From assembly GCF_008831285.2 (NCBI RefSeq), contig NC_045141.1, positions 14,928,106 to 14,992,105 of the forward strand: a stretch of 64,000 nucleotides of DNA, given 5' to 3'. Below, piece after piece: positions 12,797 through 25,877 of this stretch. The translations under genes and the position numbers were made by a program. Every line of letters starts with the position of its first letter. Position 1 is the first letter of the stretch. Origin of the DNA: Nymphaea colorata (Eukaryota; Streptophyta; Magnoliopsida; Nymphaeales; Nymphaeaceae). The notes under the pieces are model-generated. The model searched no databases. It saw only the letters and a program-made list of their open reading frames with translations, and was not told the origin of the DNA.

Positions 12797-15539
12797 CAGT
12801 TCAGTTCTTGTTGGCTGTATGAAAAAAAAACTTGTCTCCCAGTAACATATTTGTTCTCATACGGCATGAAAGTGTGTTCTTTTTTGTACTTTAATTTATT
12901 GGTTGCCCAGTTTAGTGTGAACTTATTTTTAATGTGAATAGATAGTCCCTATGATTATTAATGCATTCGTAGCCCGAAGTCTTGATGCAGGCCTGTCATC
13001 ATATGAAACATCTCTTTCTCTCTCGCCCCACCTTGCTAGTGTGTGTATGACGACAGGGATGGAGATAAAACTGTCAAATTTTTTTGCATGGGCAATGCAA
13101 GCCTATTGGTAGGTGGTTTGCATTGTTGAAAAAAGGTGGTATATGTTATCTAACACAATGAGCTGGTTTGTGCATTTTTGTAAGGCAAGGTTTCTTCTGC
13201 AGTGCATTGTTATTACAGGTTGGTGATGTAATGAATTTTTATGTAGCTATGTCGTAGCAACAATGCTTAAGAAAAGAAAAGTTCGGCCGTTTGCCTGTCT
13301 AGTTTCCTTCGTTGGCAGAACCTTAAATATGGAAATTGACAATTCTGTTATACTCTCTCTCTCTCTCTCTCTTTTCGCACACACACTGGTCCTTAATCAA
13401 ATCAGGAGTTAGTTAGCATGTGTCAGTTTGCTTGTTGATGTTATGGACTAAATGAATTGTGGCTCACATGAGCCCTTGATGGGCTTTTGGCCTCTGAATT
13501 CTACCAGCCCTTTAGGTGGCTTCATGGACGGGTTCTCTGTTTATTCTTTTGCTTTGATGACCTGCTTCTGCTTGGAATTGGCTTATTGCTTCACACCACC
13601 CTGAACGTCAATGGCTATGCTAAATTGCTAATGGAATATTATCGTCTCGTTTGCTTCCCATTTTCCTTCCGTTTTTTTCTTTTTTTTAAATCATGGTCTG
13701 ATTACCAAGGAAAGAAAAAGAAGTCTAAAATGAGAGATTCCAAAGAATTGACATGTTTCACTAAATTTGGAAGAAAAAAAATCCTGTAAATATTGAAAAT
13801 TGATTTCTATGTAGAATCAATTATTAAAATGTACGGGCAAAGTTTGGGTCCACATATTTTGACCTTGAAGTGGAAAATATTATTTAATAAATGGCTCTTG
13901 GGAGTCGGGTTAATCAACTGGAGCATGGCTCATGCTCCAGCTTCACATTACTCAAGCTTGGCCTGATCATGTATGTACCTAGCAATGGGAGCGAGTTCTG
14001 TATGTCATCCCGTTGACTAAATAACAAAAGATTTATGAGATAATGGACGGAAAGATGTAAGGGATAACACTAAATATAAGTATGAGATATTGTTTATGAC
14101 ATAACAAAAAAATTTATGAGATAATAAGATAACAAACAAATATATGAGATAACGCTAAACATAGGTATGAAATAATGTTTATGAAAATCACCAGTGGCAA
14201 CACTAAAAACTCAAGGCCTTACTAAGTGCACAAGCTATTAAGTCATTTAAATAGGTTTTCGTCCTTTACGATCTGGAAAAGTGTGATAGGCCTGATCTCG
14301 TAGTATAACTCTGATTCGTTCTTTTTTTTTTCTTTCTTTTGGAAGTGTTTGAGAAACTTTCTCAAGTTGGATCTTTCTTAATTTGACAGGCAAACGCTTA
14401 GAACACGAACCGATTGAATTCTTTAGTGATACATTTCGAAAGAACTTATTGTGCACCAATTTGGATCCAGATTAAGCGTGTTCTCTGTATGAAATTTAAT
14501 TTAATCCAATTTCTATATATGCATATTTCTCAAATCTTATTCAGTTATCGCGTGTTCGGCATATTTCAAAAGCGTTCGAGTATTTTATTCTTGTTTTTTT
14601 TTTCTTCATTTTTGGTTAGGCAGCTGGAGTCAGACCCTGCATCCAAATATTCCCTGATAATTGAAACTTTTTTCGCTCAAGTGTGTTTTGGCACAAGTCT
14701 TTAGAAACTTGTTTTCATCCTTTTGAGTTTTTAATAGTTCTTGTGTTTTTATCAAACTAGGATTCTTTGAGCTGACCTGATTTATGGTTCAAGTACGTAC
14801 AAATATATTTTTGTGTACTAAAACCGTTATATTTCTTTCTTAAACAATCTGGAGCAAAGTACGTAATTTATTGTTTGTTCTCTGCTGAGAAGACTGGTAA
14901 ACACATCTACAGGAATTAACGGTAAACCAATGTTGGACTCTGATTTTGCCTTCTTGGGGAAATGTTTGCTTGAGAAACTTTCTCAAGTTATGCCTTTTTT
15001 ACTTTGACAGAGGAACGTATATTCTTTAGTGATATAGACCAACTTAGTAGTCCCGCCGGCTAATTTCTGTTTGAATCTATGTTGGACTTGACTTTCATGT
15101 TGAAGAAACTAAAAAGTTCAATGCTTGGCCTACTAAAACAATACTTGATATGAAGCGGACATTAGGACTACTGGATTAAGAATTTTTTTCTTTTCCATTT
15201 TGCGGAACTAAAGTGAAGTTTTGTTGTATACCAGGGAGCATACCATATTAGTACAATTCGTGGCTACTTCAAAATTGAGTTTTAAGATTCTTATCTGATT
15301 GTATTGCACCATCTTTTTTGAAAATTTTATTGGATATAATCTTCATGTATTAACACATAAATGGTCTCTAGGGGTTTTACTTGGAAAAGATTGTACTTAT
15401 CACCATAATGTTATATGAAAGTCTGTTTTAGAAAGAACAGTGGATGAGCTGTAATGACATGTTTTAATGGTGACAGTTGTTTGTGTGATTTGAAACCATA
15501 CTGTTCTTACAAAAAGGATAGTATGTTTATAGTGTACAT
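12797..15539. other. Intergenic; UTP25 3' UTR then no recognisable gene
   Basis: The 3' UTR of UTP25 begins here. A CT run lies at 13351-13371. Two related blocks at about 14340-14440 and 14945-15040 share GAGAAACTTTCTCAAGTT and ATTCTTTAGTGATA, an imperfect direct repeat about 600 bp apart. Nothing protein-coding could be supported. Confidence 0.5.
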
Positions 15540-15563
15540 GTGATTATGACATATAATAAGAAA

Positions 15564-15595
<32 letters not shown>

Positions 15596-17240
15596 GAAGA
15601 AGAGAGAGGAATAGGAGAAGAGAAAGTGAGAGAAGAGAGAACGCCTGTGAGATTATGAGAGAAAGCAAGAAAAAAAGAAATAATAACCAATCTTTATTAT
15701 TCTCCTAATCTCGCTTTAGATAGAGACTAGGGTTAAGAAAAGGTGTTAGCAAGGCATATAAACTTCATCTAAATTATGTGTGACCACTCACAACAAAATG
15801 ACATGTCTTACAAAAATAAGATCAAATTCAGCTACTTCAATGTAGGTTGCTTTATCACAAATCATCATCATTAGACTTGAAAACTTTATGTGGATCCTTC
15901 AGAATTCATTTCGGCAGCCGTTTGAGTCATTGCTCTATATCTAGATTCAATAATTGTTCGGGCTACAGTAGGTTGCTTTTCACTTTCCTATGTAGGCTTC
16001 CTCCCATATACAAAAATTGGGTGGTGGACTTTTACTCATTAATGGTGTGTGTCCATACTAATGCATGCAACTATAACAAGATAGGAGCCTTATTTTGCTC
16101 ATAGTCAAACAAATAATATCTATTTTTCTCGCAATTACATATAGAAGTTTACCCACAAATAATCTACAAATTTTGCTGCCAAGTAGTTCTGCTTGCTCAT
16201 CATATATATGAAGTTTATGGTCCCTAAGAATGTTAATTGGTTTAGCTCCTAACGATCTTGTCTCTTTTAACAAATCAAACACATACTTTTTTTTTTTTGT
16301 AAGATAAAACTAACCCTTCACTACTTTTGGCCATCACAATATATACTTGAGAGAACCAATATGTTTAACAACAAAGTACTTCCGAATATGGACTTCGATA
16401 CATGATACATCATCCGCACAACTTGTGAGAATAATGTCATCCACATATAGAACCATAATCACAAAATTGGTTAAGGTGATTATAAAATTCAGAGTGGTTT
16501 AATGCTGATCTTTTGAAACTAAAAGCATATATGACTTCACAAAAAGTTTGAAACCATGCACGCAGCTTTTGCTTGAGGACATAGAGTGCCTTCTTTAATT
16601 TGCACACTTTGGTGCACTCCTCCTCAAACCCCAATAGTTGATGCATATAAACTTAGGGTAAATGCTATATGAGAAGGATATCTTCACATCTAACTATTGA
16701 AGACTCCATCCACAATAAATAGTTGTAGATATAACAAGTAGAATATTTCTAATTCGAGCTAATAAAAGAAATATCTTAAAGAAGTTAACACTATGTATGT
16801 GTTTATTCCTCAACCACCAACCTTGATTTGTATAATTTAATGGGCCATATAAATTGTACTTAATAGTGTAGATCCACTTGCATTTAACGATATCAGCATC
16901 ACTAGGGTATTCATATTCGCTTGCACAGTTTGCTTCCACTTGTAATCTAATAAAGCTTATTGATGATTGGGTGCATTTAAAGTGGCCAACAAGATGAAAT
17001 CCTTCATGCAAACCCGCAGTCTTACTTTTGAAACAAACTTGTAAATAGGAGGAAATATGTTCTCTTTTACCTTATAGCCATAGGTTTGCCAACATTAACA
17101 ATAGAAATATCAACTGTGCTTGGCGCAAAATCATTATTTTCTTCATGAAGAAAACTCTAGTTCCGCCCAAAATCTTTTGCACAATAGGAATCCACATCCC
17201 AAGAGTTTAATCCAGCTTGTCAAACTCGGATTTCATGAGC
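15540..17240 (-). mobile_element. Decayed Copia retrotransposon: reverse transcriptase region and probable 3' LTR
   Basis: Read downwards on the minus strand, Copia motifs occur in order across several frames: VKCKWIYTIKYN (about 16900), GFEEECTKVCKLKKALYVLK (about 16620-16565), the catalytic YVDDIIL (about 16445), then DLLKETRSLGAKPIN and LVGKLLYV-like RT/RNase H linker sequence (16282-16090). Stops and frameshifts separate them. Below this, 15540-15840 has a GA repeat and a CTAATCTC/GAGACTAG box like the LTR-like blocks at 4404-4589 and 7130-7340, consistent with a 3' LTR of the same family. It is inactive. Confidence 0.8.
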
Positions 17241-17750
17241 ATGAAAAGTAGAAAACGACATATAATGCAAGAAACAGGGTTTTCGGGGCAACTTCCTCAG
17301 TAGTGAGCGAGCTAGGAAGTAGGGTTAATTTTTTCCATAAAAGGCAGAGAAGCATGACTTCTTTCATCCCCTTGGGGATGTTGCAACCTCTGGAGATGCT
17401 TCTTTGTTAGGAGCTCTTCAACCATGGAGCCCCTTCTTCGATTCTTCCTTCCATACACCCCGAACGTATTGATCGCATGTGGATGCAGCCCTCAAAGGGA
17501 GATGCTTAGCTGTGGCTAGATGCTAGGAGCAGTAGCTGCTTGTGGAGATCACAACCCTAATTAGGTAAGTCATTATTTGTCATCATTTTAGAATTAGAGA
17601 TTCATGCATGCATTGATTTATCTATATTTCAGCAGCAGTTGGGGCTTGTTTCTTGCGGTTCCATTGATTTATCCATGTTTCTCACGACCTTAAGTAACAG
17701 CATGTTAACAATTGATCTTTAATCGTGGTTAGCAAAGCTTCTTAGTTTAC

Positions 17751-17806
<56 letters not shown>

Positions 17807-20097
17807 AAGAAAACTGGAACATAGATGTCGGCCAAATCCTCCACAAATGCAAGTCTTTACTTTATTTATTTATTTATTTTTGTTAAGAAGAGAGCTTTAG
17901 GCATGACTTACAATAAGGACTTAGGATTCTTTTGCAGCTATTAAATTGCTTAGCGTACATGTTTGTTCTTTTGTTTAGAGTCGTATGTTATGGGTCCACT
18001 TTGGGTCATGCATAGATCTGCATCACAATTTTGTGCTGATTTTTTTTCTTTTTTTCTTCATATCTCTTTAGTATTTGAATACATAAGGCATGGTATATTC
18101 AATTTTTTCTAGTCATGATTGATGTATACCATCATTTTTAGGGAGCTTTCTGGTTTCCACATTGTTAGAAGTGTAGAAGTCATGTTTAAGGTCTGGAAAG
18201 ACATCCATAGGTTGCTGGTTTGAATCAAAATTATGTTTAGTGACAGAGTCTTGTTATAGGTTATGCAAACAGATTTTGTGGATGTTTTGTGTCCCCGTTT
18301 TTGCCATGTTCATTTAATGAATTTCTTATAGCTAGGATGTGTCTAAGGCAAGAGGCATTCAGGTAAGGTGTCGTGGTTCACCAAACCCAAAAGAAAATTG
18401 CAGGGCCTTGTGGACTACAGCAGCTGGCAATTACTCCCTAGTTGCACCAGCAATAATAAGCACAGCTGTGTGCAGTGGCCATTATTTTGTTGTTCTTGCT
18501 GGTTTTCTGCTTCATATTGAACATGTGCCCAGCAGGTGAATTATTGATTTTGGGTTGTGTTTTACTCAAGGATCAATAGATATTGAACAGATTTAATACC
18601 CTTTGATCAGAATTGTCAGTAGGATTCATGATCACATGATACATTCTGTAACGTCTTTTGCTAGAAAAGGTGATTTCAGTTTCGATGAATGTCTTGCTGT
18701 TTTATATTGATTTCTATTTTGTTGGAGTACTTGGAAATGTGTTGGGATTGACGTCTTCTTCAATTGGTAAAGGGAAAAGTAATAAACCACTAATTCTTGA
18801 GGGTCAGTTTGTTTCTTTTTCTGTAAAGTTTATATATTTTCTTTTATTTTAGAGTGTCTAAGGTCTAGAAACTCTAATCAGATTCTTCCTTATTTCCTTT
18901 TTTCAAGCGAATCATACTTTAATAGGTGTTTCAGAGTCAAGAGTATTTTCTATATAGTTTGAGGCCTTTCCATAATTTTAGCTTGCCCCACCATAGTTGT
19001 GCTATGGACCACTTTGCCGTGAAGTTGTGCTACACCCCTTGGGGCAACTTGGCTCATGCAGTTGGCCAATCACCGCCAATCACCACCCTCCTCTTTTCCC
19101 AAGCTTTGAAAAAAAGTGAATTTGCCCACATAAATTTCACCAAATCACTTGGCCCCTATGGGAAATTTTGAAACTATATAATGGCCCCTATTAGGAAAAG
19201 TTCCTAGTGCTGCCACTGAGTATAGGCCTTGTGTTTGGTAGTGTGTGGAAGACAAATTAGCTGATTCAAAGATATTAATCTTTCCAATGGTTTACTGAGT
19301 TTTGCAAATTTCTGGTGCTCTTATGAGTTGAAAGTGTCAGTCCCTGTTGTTACTTGGGTTCAGACATGAGTCTCCATATCAGCACATGCGCACAAAAGCA
19401 ACCATGCACAGTATGTGCAAGCTATAGGGTTGGACCATCACATGGATCAGCTACATCAAGTCACCAGGTGATGGGAAACATTGCTATTAGTGGCTTGATA
19501 GAGGCTACGTTTTCCTGACTCTATGTGAAGCTTCAAAGACGGGAATAAAACAGAGAACTCATCAAACCTGAACATGAAATGAGAGTCCCAAAATAGCAGC
19601 ATTAAAAATGAACTAGTAACGTTATTTAGCATGTCGGCTTTCAAGCCGTGGATTGATTTACATATAACAGAACTCAGAGTTACAGATAGATTAACGCAGC
19701 CTGGCAGAAACCAATGTGAATCAGTATCTTGTATCCAATCCAACAGAATGCAAGAAGAATGAAAATTATCTAAAGATGGAGGGACCGATCTGCAGAGAAA
19801 CAGTCCTGCAAATTCAACCTCAATGGCTAATCATCCTCAAAAACATGGTTTGCTAGCTCCTTTTGCAGTCCCAAGGTGAGCATGATCCCAGGGCTTCTCT
19901 GTACCCAAACTAGAAGCAAAGATTGTTCAGACTCACGATAAAGTGCCTAATGTTACTGGAAAGCCATATGCACTTTTGCCCTTTCATCCTCACACTCTCC
20001 TGTGACTGTTATATAAACATCAACAGCCACCAAAAAATGAAACAGTAGCAGCGATGCCACTTGCACGTCATTGTCCACTCTTTTGCTGACAATGAAG
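17241..20097. other. Intergenic; no supported gene
   Basis: A TTTA/TTA microsatellite occupies about 17751-17808. A short stretch at about 17380-17566 ends in a good donor context (AG before GTAAGT) and could be a leader exon of an unknown transcript, but no following coding exon is evident. The 66-aa frame at 18339-18539 resembles nothing I know. The part just below 20098 is expected to hold the transporter's 3' UTR. Confidence 0.4.
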
Positions 20098-23000
20098 CTA
20101 CTTGCCCTTTAGTTTGCAGTAAGCATAGAAACCAGAACCAACAAAACCAAGAGATTGACCCAAGACGTTCAGCTGCCAACCACAGAATGGAAGAGAGTAA
20201 ATAATGGATCGCCAGCAAAAAGAAACCAAAAAGCAATGTGATGTACTGGTGTATCTTCTAACTCACAATGTCAAAAGGCAGTCCTCCAAATAGAACCCAA
20301 CCGATTCCCACAGTAAAGAAATCCTGGGAGCACATTTATGTCAGCTGAGAAAGATTGTAGCACATGTATGTATGCATTTGCTTGGAAAAAACCCTAAAAA
20401 GCACATAATCGATCTAGCAGATTTTGTAATTTATCACAAGAAAAATAACAAATAAAATGCATTTTATAGTTCCTTTGGATTAACAAACTTTATTGAAAAC
20501 ACTCAGCAGATCTGGATTATCAAATTCTTCTACATGTCAAAGAAGATGGTAGCTAATTTTCACCTTCAAGTTACCACACATAGTCTGTGTGAGAGCAGAA
20601 TTAAGCGTCGTATTCAAAAATATGCTGTAGTTAAGGAAGAAGGCCATTACACAAGAAAGTAGCATTATCACCTGCAAAAGAAAATGAACTCTGTTAAAGA
20701 TGCATGCAGATGGATCTATTATCAGGGGAGAAGGGCACTGTTTGACATAATTGTGTCCTCCAGAAAAATTTCTTCATTCAACAGAGGGAAGTAGTACACA
20801 AGGAAAAGAGATGAGAATGAAATTCTTGAGTGAAATTGAGTTTCAAGTTTTAACGAACTGGCTATGAATCCAATTAGCATATCAATATTCCCTCATCCCC
20901 TAAACTGGTAAAAAAACAAAACAGTTTCCTGGTATGGCTGTAGAAGAAGAACCGGTTGATTGCATGACTAGTCTAATTTCTTCTATATTTCTTGATTTTT
21001 GTTTGCAAGAAAATGAATAACAAGTAAATAGCATGGGAAGCACGAAGAAATATCAAAATCAATGAACATAGATAAGAATACAAGCAGATATTTCCTTAAA
21101 CAAGAATGAAGTGAACTTGCATTCAATAGATGTCCCATATTAGACATGCCATTAAGATGCCTTTCCGCTGACAAATAATTGAAGTGCTAACATACAACCT
21201 GAAAATCTTGAATAAGTAAAGGAGGAAGTTGCAGTACTTGGGAAGCATGGAGGAAGACCAAAATCAATGAACATAGATAAGATACAAGCAAACACTTTCT
21301 CATACGAGAATGAGCCAATGAGGTGAGTTCACATTCAATAAACAATCCCGTATTGGACATGACTCTAAGATGCCTTTCTACTGACAAATAGTTCAAGTGT
21401 TAACATGTAACCTGAAAGCCTGGAGTAAATAAATAAGGAAATTGCATGGTTGACTCCAAATCACCCCGAATAAATGTCCAGAGTAGAATAAGTGGCCCAC
21501 ATACAAGTCCTGCAGAAAAACACATAGTACTGCACAATTTGAGGTTAACTCAAAATTGCATTTAATCAAGTTCAGAATGTTAAATGCTATATGGACTTGG
21601 CAGGATCTACATCACCAACAAAACTTGATGTCGTAGGGGAGAAAATGACAATAAAGAAAGAAATCAGTGGAAGGAATAAATACCATTACACCACATGAGA
21701 CCAAAGCTGTTAAGGCCACTAGTTTTACCTGGGAAAAGGACACCGAAAATTTTAATCAGATGCATTGAGAATGAAATCCAAAAGAAACGTTAAGATTCAT
21801 ATAGATGAGTTTGCTACCAATTCGAGCGATTGTTGCTAGGTAAATTGCAGTTGTTATGTTTGATATGAAAACCATGGCATATCCATAGTAGTCAAACGAC
21901 AAGTCCCGAGCGCCAGCAATGAATGCTCCAGAAACAATCAACCCCACACTAACCTTAGTTTGTGCCAGTGGAAAGAATTAGAAACACAAAAAGCAATCTG
22001 AATAGCATGAAATGTTTTATCAACTTGGAATAACCATCAATGAATTGCATTATTTTCTCTGAGTTGGGGATTTACAAGATGGGATATGCCGAGGCTTCTG
22101 TTTACGTTTAGGTTCAGAAGCCTACTGCATTTTCAGGCATGACCCGATAGATAGTAATATCCACCCAATTTGAATCTCTCCCCCATATGGCAATAATTTA
22201 TGAACTCTGACTACATATACTTCATCAAGTCCATGTAGTTCACTCATTAGTTATGAAGCATATAACTGCATGTGTGGAAAAGAAATTTTAAAATAACCTA
22301 TTTATCCAGGCTACAAATGCCAGGGATGTGTGGAACTGGAAATGCATTTTATAAAAGAACATAAAAAAGGAGAAGAGAGGCAACAGGAAAAACATCCTTA
22401 CCTGCCAACCACATAATAAGAGTACTTCTGTCCAGTGAGAAGGTATTCAACAATCATTGTAAACACCACGGTTGTCCGTCTAAGTGCAGTGTACATAGGA
22501 ACATTCACTCCACGAACAGATTCCATTGTTGCCAGCTATTAGGATCATACAACCAAATGATTATACATAAAAGAAATAAGGTTTGCCATTGAACCAGGAA
22601 ACTAAATAATAAACTTACCATGTATAGCATATAGGATATTGAAAGAGGAAGTGTATGAAGCAAAGTTTCAAATGGTACAAGGAGAGGTGACAAACTATCA
22701 GAAGCCCATGTATCTCCCACCGAGAATGAGATTATCTTCCAACGCTTCATGGCATATAGAATTGAAGTTGAACATGTTATCTGTTAGAGGGTAACACGAA
22801 AGAATTTGGTAAGCATTTTGCCAAATGATGATGCAGACTGGTCAATACAAAGTAAAGTTAAAAAAAGAATCAATATCAAACAGGATTTGTATCAAAAACT
22901 GATATGTAAAACCACCAGTAACCAAACCAACCACTAATAGCCTGGAAACATGATAATGTCTTTGAACACAATATAGGTAGAACAAACACCTGAAAGCAAA

Positions 23001-24494
23001 TTGATAGAGATTTATTCTGCATGCTTCCAGAGCAGCAAACGATTAGGTACCAAAGTGCAAGCACCGAAAGAAGATAAATGAGGAGTGGTCTTGAATGTTC
23101 CACTTCTGAAACATGATCAAATTGATCTAAACCTGTGCTTCCCATGGTTTCCTCGTTCAACCTTGCTCTCGCTCATGATTTTTTCTCACATCCTGTTCTA
23201 TCCTCCCACCCCTCACATATTTCTCTTAGACTGCCTAAGGCTTTTAAGATCCATGACTATATGAGAATTTTGTAATTTTAGTTTAAAAGAAGAAGCTGTT
23301 ATGAAATCATGTTATTTACCATTTTTCTTTTGTTAAAGTGAGTCACTTTTTATTTCTCATTGTTATAGAATCTCAAATTTGGTCGCCATCAGAAGAAAGT
23401 TTGTCTTCCTTTTAACCTTTATTGGATCTATTCAAAGTTAGCAAACCAAATTATTAAGTGGTTGCACACATGATTCCACTTTTACCTTAAACTCATTTTT
23501 CAATTTCTTGCCTGATAATTGATCTTTCATTTCAAACAACCCCCCCGCCCCACCACCACCACCCCCAATTTTCTTTTTTGCTTCCAGTTGATTCAGAGGG
23601 AAGTTTCGGTTTAATTCCCATTCTACTTCTAGGTTATCCTGCACAGCCTGAATTTTGTGGATTAGGAACACCCTCAGTCGATCACCAAGATATAAAAAAG
23701 AAGGTGCCTTAAACAAATTTTCAAACACCAGAAAAAGGCATTGATTAGATATAATAAAAAATGACTTCTAAATAGCTTCCTATTTCCTTAGTCAAATTGT
23801 CCTTAGATATCACTAAGATGAAAATTTCGTGAATTCAAAAAGTCCTCTTAACATGGGCTCCACAAGAGAGTCTGGATTTCTTCTTAATGAATAAATTTGC
23901 TAAAATTGATTGCTCAAAGACAAAACATGTAATCTATATATAAAATTTTTGGATTGCATAGTGTTTGCTTCTGCATAATGATCCAGCTCAAAACTGATCC
24001 ATGTGTCCAGTCTAGCGGCACCCACTTGCCTTGTAACTGACTTTGGTTTCATACACAGAGGGCTACAAATTATGACATAAAATAGTAAAGGATCAAGAAA
24101 TGTATGTCCTATCTATATATTTTAATCTGTTATATATAACATTGTCCTTGAATGAATTCATAGACTTGTGATGTTGAAATTAACCCCTCTTAAAGAATAC
24201 ACGTACTCACATGTGGAATCCTAGGTCCCAATGATGAACATGATCTTGATACAAGTTGGAACAGCTCAACCCAAAAGCTGTCTAGTTTGGCAGATTCCAA
24301 CTTGTCTCAGAACTGGCTTTGGTTTCATGTACCCTAAAAGGCCAAAAATGACACAAAGTAATAAGAAAAACCAAGCTACGTCACTAGGTACTAGTACAGG
24401 TATAGCAGTGCAGGTGTGAACATGAAAAAATTTATAAGTGTGGGTGTGGGGATACGCCAGGGTATATGTATGTATCCATGTGTGTGTGTATTTA

Positions 24495-24528
<34 letters not shown>

Positions 24529-25827
24529 TTTTTTTTGCTATCATATTTGAGAGTTTTTAAAAGATTTGCAAGTTTGCTAGCATTTATTTGTAAGTCTTAA
24601 AAACTCAAGGAAGGGGTTTAAAAAAAATTACAAAAAAGAAAACATAAACAACTTTAACAGGGGCAAAGGGGATGGAGCCCCTTGCCCCAAAAATCTCTCC
24701 CTGCCTCTCAATGTAGTAGATACCTCTCTCTCTCTCTCTCTCTCAGACACACACACATTGTTTTCCTTTGCTTTTTCAGGTTTAGATGGAGGAACTGCAT
24801 CCGTGCTTTTCCTTTCCTTTATTTTTTTTTAAAGTTATTCACAGTTTGGATCAGGTCTGACCCAGACCAAATCCAAGCCATACCCAGGCGGCACAATGTA
24901 CTCATACTGACATACCCACATATGAACTCTGGTACCCAGACCAATCTGGTATACCTGTATGACATAGAAACCAAGGTATATATGACCATCAATATATCTC
25001 AACCTCTTAGATATATGGTTAGATAGTATGTTGAATGAAAGTTTGTTCTAGTCAAACTCAAACAATCAGCAAATACATGTTTTCAAGGTTCAGTTTATGT
25101 CACACACACTCTTCAAAAAAAGGGGAGCACCCACGTCGGCACAACTCGGATGCCGACGTGGGTGCAGCTCCGACACACCCCAACTGCACCTTCTCTTATT
25201 CACGTTCAAAATTCTTTCCATTCTTTTTTCTTATTCTCTTTCTCCTCTTTCTCTTTATGTACAGCAATAAAAGTAAAAAGAAAAAAAAAACAAACAAATT
25301 AAGCTAAGAAACAACCATATATATAATGAAAACATATATTTATACATATATAATAAATACATACAGCCACACCCCTGCACCCAAATTTTTTGGGATGTGC
25401 TGCACCAGAACTGACACCAGCACCCCACACTCATGTAAGATAGGGTTCAATTCGGAACATTTAATATTAGTTTGGAGTAACAAACCTATTTCTTAAACTC
25501 CAAACCAAGGAAAAATAATGTCAACAAAAGTTTTCTAAACAGAAAAACATAGTTACCTGAAGCAAGGTAATGACATTTGCAGCAGGGAAATTATATGACG
25601 AAAGAGCTGCTTTGTTGAACATCACCAGAAGCACTGCACAATCAAAACTCTACAAGTTTTATGAACCATTCACAATGAAGTGCATATCAGAAAGTCAAAA
25701 AGAAGAAAAAGAATGAATCCAGAATTAAACTCGATATGAAAAGGAGAAATGCTATTTTTATTGTTAGAATGTAACACAATTGAATATATTTATAAAAGAT
25801 TTAAACAATAAATGTTCAATTGTACTT

Positions 25828-25877
<50 letters not shown>

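Noticed and set aside
24266-24544. Tyr-Ile repeat frame
   Set aside because: Produced by the (AT)n microsatellite in a transporter intron.
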